A DNA stretch of 64,000 nt from Scortum barcoo (Eukaryota > Chordata > Actinopteri > Centrarchiformes > Terapontidae). Below, in pieces: positions 58,401 through 64,000 of the stretch. Both the position numbers and the translations under genes were made by a program. Positions within the stretch are counted from its first letter, which is position 1. Every line of letters starts with the position of its first letter. The notes under the pieces were generated by a model. The model had not been told where the DNA came from, did not search any database, and saw only the letters and a program-made list of their open reading frames with translations. The stretch is from the NCBI GenBank assembly GCA_023238725.1, contig CM041536.1, forward strand, positions 17,639,271 through 17,703,270. The letters are read 5' to 3'.

Positions 58401-60069
58401 ACACAGAGCAAAATCATCCTGCTGGAGCCATGTTACTGGCCGCCTAAAAATTGAAAAGTTCAAATTTCAACCAGCTTGTTGAAGTGTGGTTTCCGACAAC
58501 AGTGCACAGTGGTTTTATAAGTGAGATGAGAGCCTTAAGTCTGGACCATGCAGTAAAAAATGCAGACTGGAAAAGAGAATAATCAGCTCTAAGAGACTGA
58601 TGGCTGCACAATGTTTGGAAGATAAAAATGCTTAATGCTGTTTGGAAAAAAAACTCGACACAACACTTGTAATAGTGTACACAGAGAAACACTTGCAAAA
58701 TGACAAAGTAATAAATCAATATTGGTGTCTGATCACTTAACATGGCGTCTATATTTTTTAACAGAGAGAAAGGCAGGGGAGGGGGCTCAGAAGTGCTGCT
58801 TTCTCAGTTTGGCAGGAGACTGAGGGATGAGTCAGACTTTCCCTCCTCCTACCCTGGGCTTTGTGGGAAGTGATGTCAATACAGTCTGCTCAAGTGCCCC
58901 CGTTCCTGAAGGAGCCATATGGGAAAGGGGGGTGAGGAGTGGGGCGCTTTGATACAAGACAGTGCCAATGAAACCTCTAAATATGACCCACTGTATCTCA
59001 GCAGGAGCTTAATATGAAGGCAGACTATGAATATGAAGGAAGACTTCTTTGATTCATAATAACTTCTTTTCAGGTGATAACAGGCATTTTGGCATTTTGG
59101 AGAGTTTTATGCAGTTTACATTTGTTGGGTTGATGAAAGCTTCACACCACACTTGATGAAAAAGGCTTCAACTGTTCTGGACTTTCAAATTGTGTGTGAG
59201 GTGTGAAGAAAACTGTACAAGTTTACCAGAACACAATGAAAGTGAATACAATGTGATGCATTACATAAGAGAGAGGCACTTTTAGATAAGCAGTTGGTGT
59301 TGCTAAGTCAGGTCAACCTGTAACTAACATGAGGCAGAGTTTGTCCATGATAGTAAACCAACACCCTGGTTTAAATTAAGTCAATAGCCTTCATCCTGTC
59401 TGCACTGAATGCATCACGACTGAATTTCACCAGCATTCTGTGAGTATGATGTGAAGAAACACTTCAACAAGACTGGGAATAACAGCAGTGGCTTTAAATT
59501 AGGATTTCAGCAAAGGGAGATGTAGAAAATGCCTATTTATGTTCCCTGTGAAGCCAACACCACCACACCAGAATGTCATCTCATATCAGTACAGTAACCC
59601 ACCAAAAAAACAGAAGCATATAATCCTCAGGTGTAAACAACACTATGTCCAAAAAATAAATATTGCTTGTGGACTAGAATTTTTAAACAGAGCAGGATTA
59701 AATATCTATCTGAATTCTGTCTGAAATATCTGAATTAATAAAAAACGTATTTTTAAACGATGGTCAGCAAGAAACGTAACAATTGGTAAAACCAGCAGAA
59801 AGATCTATCAGGTGATTCTTGCCAGTCCAGTAATCACATTGAATCCTCTGAGTATGAGTTTAATGAACATAATTAATAATGAATCCAATTTCACTGCATG
59901 AAAGTTAAAAAAAAGTTTGTTTCTCAGGTGTGTGAGTGTGTGGTGTTATAGTAGAAAAGGAAGTACCTATGGCCTGTGCCAGAGCAATCACCACTTCCTG
60001 GCAGGTGGTTGCCTCAGTGACTCCACAGACGACCCTCTGGACTCCATCCACCCAGACCTTGAGCTCCAT
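54009..60069 (-). CDS. rassf8: Ras association domain-containing protein 8, complete coding region, 5 coding exons, 456 residues
   Basis: Adaptor with an N-terminal Ras-association domain and a long coiled coil; in mammals it acts at cell-cell junctions and as a candidate tumour suppressor. Coding exons on the minus strand: 60069-59967, 58127-57325, 57087-56890, 55991-55847, 54130-54009. The start MELKVWVDGVQRVVCGV is identical in type to RASSF7/8. GRTGRYTLVEKWRDTERHLA and QSLPPLAKLR followed by RKSLTFTG are RASSF8-specific. The RA domain covers residues 1 to about 82. The coiled coil runs from about 185 to 395 and includes EEEEFWATELQIELESERQL and LTKELRQVNLQQFIKQTGTK. The C-terminus SGLNPEGIYV ends as in human RASSF8 (419 residues). 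The protein is longer than human mainly because of a Gly/Arg-rich insert (EGRGGRSGGCVGDPSGGGG). All junctions keep frame. Teleosts may carry two co-orthologues; which this is cannot be told here. Confidence 0.96.
54150..54181. repeat. Poly-A and GAAA microsatellite beside a rassf8 splice acceptor
   Basis: About 12 A followed by GAAA units on the plus strand. In the rassf8 transcript this is the pyrimidine tract that ends 19 bases before the exon at 54130. Confidence 0.9.
55403..55451. repeat. CT dinucleotide microsatellite
   Basis: About 24 perfect TC copies followed by a short CA run; intronic to rassf8. Confidence 0.97.
55992..56889 (-). other. rassf8 intron between coding exons 3 and 4
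   Basis: 0.9 kb, AT-rich, no recognised repeat or exon. Confidence 0.75.
58128..59966 (-). other. rassf8 intron between coding exons 1 and 2
   Basis: 1.84 kb, splitting the Gly codon at residue 35 (phase 1) inside the RA domain. No exon or element recognised. Confidence 0.8.
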
Positions 60070-60168
60070 GTTGGGTCAGAAGCGAGGGGGCCGGTTGTGG
60101 TGTGTTGGCCCCGACATTATTGAAGGCTCCAGTGGTGCAGGGAAGCTGAAGCCCCTCTGGCTACTTTA
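60070..60168 (-). other. rassf8: rassf8 5' UTR part of the start exon
   Basis: A good acceptor (TTTCCTCCCCAG, then TAAAG) places the 5' end of this exon at 60168, so at least one non-coding exon lies further upstream. The segment contains one upstream ATG. Confidence 0.65.
60076..60117 (-). other. Upstream ORF of 13 codons in the rassf8 5' UTR
   Basis: ATG at 60117-60115 with A at -3 opens MSGPTHHNRPPRF and stops with TGA at 60078-60076, six bases before the rassf8 ATG (60069). Translation would be expected to reduce initiation at the main start. Confidence 0.6.
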
Positions 60169-63100
60169 CTGGGGAGGAAACAAAAGGAAAAACAGGAAGC
60201 AGTTAGACAGGATGTGCTCGAGGCAGCAGTTATAATGCTCAGTCTCCTTAAAGGTTAAGTCTTAATAGACACAAATGAACAATGGTATTATATATGGACA
60301 CAAACAGTCAAATAAGTAGAAAATACAAGGTTTAGTCATGCTATTTTAGCACTAGCTCACAGTAAATGGATAGTCAGACTGAGAATGGACTCGTACAGTC
60401 AGGCCTGCCAGGACCAGCTGGCCGTAATGCTGTTGTTTTGTTCTTCCCTATGAATAGGTGCATATCTGTTGGGGGTGCAGGAAGAGTCTGCCAGCAGGCA
60501 TTCCCAAGTCCAATTCCTGCTTTTGTACAGAGAATTACATGGAAGCAGCCGCGAAAGAGCAGGAAGACCGACTCAGTGATACACAGAGGACGGGAACAGA
60601 GGGAAGCAGAGGAGGCATGAAAATGTAATTAAAAAAGAAAAGGGAGAGCCGGAAGACTCATAATACGAGGGAGTAGAGTACGGTTTTGTTGTTGATGTAA
60701 CAGTTATTTTCACTGTTGTATAATACATAGCTATGTCCTGAATTCCTCCCAAACAGGATGCATTATTCCCCACTGGGCCATTTAAAAAAATCAGTACTCT
60801 GATAAAAGTACTAATACAACAAAATATTAGACTCATAAACTTTGTTTTGATATAATCATGACTGATTGATTAAAACATAAGCTATGCAGAAGTGCAAATG
60901 TTGCTTACTCACATTAACAGTTTTTAAAAGCACATTAGAAATGTGAGTAACTGCTGACATAACACAGTACATGAAATGCCCATCTAGACTACCCATCTAA
61001 CCCTTCAAAACGTTCCTCAAGGACAGAGTACTGGGGGAATGAATGAATGGCATCTCCCCAGATCTGTATCGCTGTCCATGGATCTAACCTTCACTGCACT
61101 TCCACTACAGAGTCAAAAGGCCCTTTTGTTCACCAACCCCCAACCAATTACACCTCCCCCAGCCTGCGTATTCCCTGTCCACATTCACAAAGTCATCCAC
61201 ACCAGCCTGTCCTACCCTCCACCAATCGTATTTCTTAATATGGTAAAGACATTAGGCAGTGCAGGTAACATTTGTGGAGTTAGACAAACACATGGAGCTG
61301 CAACAAATGACTGTTTTCATGGGTGGTTACTCGTTTTTACTCCCCCACCCCCACACCCCCAAAAGTTGATTGATTAATTGTTTACTTTGCAAAAGGTCAA
61401 AAATACCCATCACAAGTTACCAAAGCCCAAGGTGACATATTCAAATTGGTTGTTTTGCCTGACTAACAGTCCAAACCCCAGTGTTACAAATCAAGTGTTA
61501 CATAAAAATGGAGAAGTGCAGCAAATCCTCACATTTCAGAGAGTGTGAACAGCAAATGTTTGGGATTCTTGAAAATGGGCTTGGAGGATTAATAGAATAT
61601 TAAAACTGTTTTTTTAATTTCCAGGCGATTGCCTAACTGATTCACTGACTAATCATTTTAGCTCAACAAACAAACAAAACAACACCTCAGGCACTTGTCA
61701 GAGAATTAGGAACTTGGATTCAAATGTCCATCAGTCGCTCAAATACACTGTATGTGTGACTCATTTTGTATCAATCTGAGATGTATAGTCTGTGCATTTG
61801 TATGTAAGCAAGTGCCACCCTCATCTGTGGCCTAGCACTTGATCACTCTATTCTTGGCGTATTCACAGCTGGTTGGAAAGTGTCTTTGTCCTTCATTCAG
61901 ACTGCCCTTAAATGGCATTAAGGGCTCAAGGATGGAGAGGAACAGGAAAATAATCACACTCAAGCACACTGCGAGATTTTTCTGCAGTGACCCAAAACGC
62001 TGTCACCATTTTTTTTAACCCTTTTTCCGGTGGTGGGGGGTGGAAACAGTAACGGGGACTGAGTACGACTTGATGCAAAGCAGGCACAGTGGATCAGCCT
62101 GGGTGAAGGGTCTGATACACTGGAGGGGGGAAGTCAAAGTGCCTTAAAAAAACAGCACCTATAACAACACTGAGTCAGACGGATTTACAAGGACCACTGC
62201 ATGGAATACTGTACACTGCACAGGCACTAACAAAAAACACAGAAGAGACAACTGTTCAAACAAAATTGAACATTTTCATGTGCAGAGGAAGACAAAACAA
62301 ACAGGCAGATTCAACTCAAGGCCTCTTCCTTGCACAGGCTCAACAAGACTCAGCGGGGCATTCATAAATGTCACTTGCTCCGGTCCAGACTCATAACATT
62401 TATATTCATTAACATTAACCCAGAAAACCCAACAGATGATACAGGCACAGCGGTGCGGGGCACAGTGCCATCCTGAGCCCTGCAAGCTCCATTCCTCTGG
62501 CCCATCAAAGCCATGGCCTGGGGAGATGCCCGCGCTCTGATTTGCTGCAGCTCATCTGATGCCAGATAGGCATTTCACGAGACAGAGGAGGGCTTAAATT
62601 CCTGTGAATTCTATTTACGCTGAGTCGAGGGATGGGGGATCAACTGCAGCGAAACGCCGAGCCCCCCACACGGCTCAGGAGCGCGTTTGTTCCAATTTCG
62701 CATTGGCAGCTTTGGCTCAAGGAGCATTCCTCTCAGAGCAGCGAGGTGTGTGAGCAGCACCAAAGCAGCCTGCCCGTCCGGCTGCTGGTGACGTTCTCCA
62801 GGCCTACAGGAGCACACCGAGCTGGCAGGGAAAAGGGCTTCAACTGGCTGCTGGTGTAAACAACCTACCATATGCTTCTGTGGGCGTTTCAGCACGACCA
62901 TCACACTGCTGCAACACACACTGCGAGGAAATACTGCAGGAGCTTAAATGTGGTACCCCTTCTTTAGGGGATTTACAGGCTGTCGGGCATCGAGAACTGG
63001 CCCGAGTAGCATGGAGTTTAGCCGTTTGCCGAATAAGGGGGTATTTGAGGAAAACAAAATGGGGCATTCATCAACATAAAAACAAAACCAAGGTCACGCT

Positions 63101-64000
63101 CGACTCTGGAGAAAGCCCGTAGGGCTGCGGCAACTGAACCAAGTTGAGAAAAATTACCTCACAGGAAAACGCTAATGTTCCACAAGTACTACCTCCACGA
63201 ATAGATGCCGTTAATGCGGTTCCTGCCCAAATTTGCTGACCGTTGTGCACTGAGGTGGAAAACAATACAGCCATTTCACCAAGTGTGGGAGTTCAGGCAT
63301 TGTAAGTTTGAAGGAATTTATATCCAAGTAGCTCATTAAAACTAGTAACTAAATTATTATAGAAGATTTCTGACATGCAAAACTCCCCCACGCTGCTGTT
63401 AATTAAAGACAATGGGGTACTTCTTACAGACTGGAGCGACAGCAGTCTGTTCTACTGCTTAAACCTCCTTGCCTATTGCTAACCAAACTTTAATTCAAAT
63501 TGCACTCCCTGTAGAGCAACATGTAATTACTAGCAATTTCTACTCTGCCGTAATTGGTAACAGATCTGTTGTGAAATAGATCTCTGTGAGCCACCGAAGA
63601 CAGACGCTGGTTTATTGCTGAGGCACTCGTGGTGACTTGGCTGGAACTGACTGCTGAAAGATCCTTCCTCGCTTCGGGTTCCTCTAGGTCATCATCAAGT
63701 GTTGCAGCAAAGTGTAACCCCCTGAACTAAAGCACATTGGGGTGGCAACAGTATAACGTTACTGGAAGACACGCTGACAAGATGGAACCCCTGCGGCTTA
63801 AAAGTTAAGGGTTTTTACAGTGGGAACCAGATAAGAATGCTCTGAGTCTGACATGTATACAATACCCTCTGCGAGTGTAAACATCACAGAGCAGGGCAAA
63901 GACTGTTGCCAGACTGTGGGCCTTGATCCTGTAAAGAGGACTCTGATAACATCCAGGGTATGCATTCCTGGGCTGTGAGAATGCAACAGGCTAAGAGTTG
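60169..64000 (-). other. Region upstream of the rassf8 start exon (5' intron, possibly promoter)
   Basis: About 3.8 kb with no protein-coding exon. It presumably belongs to a rassf8 5' intron; a non-coding first exon may lie within it or beyond the window. A more CpG-containing stretch at 62480-62880 carries an inverted pair of CCAAT boxes. Confidence 0.6.
62692..62706. promoter_or_regulatory. Inverted CCAAT-box pair upstream of rassf8
   Basis: CCAATTTCGCATTGG holds two CCAAT boxes facing each other within 15 bp, in locally CpG-richer sequence. NF-Y binds CCAAT and paired sites are common in promoters, so this may mark a rassf8 promoter or enhancer. Confidence 0.3.

Noticed and set aside
54009..60069. 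Identity as rassf7
   Set aside because: RASSF7 shares the N-terminus but lacks the GRTGRYTL...EKWRDTERHLA, RKSLTFTG and NPEGIYV segments that are present here.
1..64000. tRNA, rRNA, CRISPR or other prokaryotic-type features
   Set aside because: No cloverleaf, rRNA core or spaced direct-repeat array was seen; the sequence is vertebrate nuclear DNA. Without a covariance-model search, small structured RNAs cannot be fully excluded.

Overview
This window is vertebrate nuclear DNA, most likely from a ray-finned (teleost) fish. Genes are split by GT-AG introns, many only 80-400 bp long. Simple repeats are abundant: long AC and CT runs, a TTTCC array and poly-C. The proteins are clear vertebrate orthologues that differ from the mammalian versions. 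No prokaryotic, plasmid or viral gene organisation is visible, and no undescribed system was found.

Four protein-coding genes are present, with alternating strands. (1) Positions 1-36310, + strand: the 3' two thirds of itpr2, the inositol 1,4,5-trisphosphate receptor type 2 calcium-release channel. I resolved 39 coding exons, which join in frame from base 3 to the stop at 35056 and give 1,915 residues. About 790 N-terminal residues lie upstream of the window. (2) About 40090-45341, - strand: sspn (sarcospan), 3 coding exons, 224 residues. (3) 47182 to about 50965, + strand: bhlhe41 (DEC2/SHARP1), 5 coding exons, 431 residues. (4) About 52060-60168 and beyond, - strand: rassf8, 5 coding exons, 456 residues, with its 5' non-coding part continuing upstream toward or past the window end.

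This order and the relative orientations match, as I recall it, the human 12p12.1-p11.23 block RASSF8-BHLHE41-SSPN-ITPR2 read in reverse, so the block is ancestral and the neighbours support each gene name. The genes are not a pathway. ITPR2 releases calcium from the ER, sarcospan sits in the dystrophin-glycoprotein complex at the muscle membrane, BHLHE41 is a circadian E-box repressor, and RASSF8 is a Ras-association/coiled-coil adaptor of cell junctions. itpr2/sspn and bhlhe41/rassf8 are convergent. sspn and bhlhe41 are divergent across about 1.8 kb that contains several CACGTG E-boxes.

The rest is intronic or intergenic: one 9.1-kb intron in an otherwise compact stretch of itpr2, a 6.5-kb itpr2 intron, a 3.8-kb gap between itpr2 and sspn, and about 3.8 kb upstream of the rassf8 start exon. 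These hold microsatellites, two probable retroelement remnants and a few stretches that look like candidate non-coding regulatory DNA. The points most worth checking are: loss of N-glycosylation sequons in the itpr2 pore loop, a one-residue insertion in the bhlhe41 bHLH loop, a 15-bp tandem duplication beside its SUMO-type motif, a uORF ending 6 nt before the rassf8 start, and the E-box cluster near bhlhe41.
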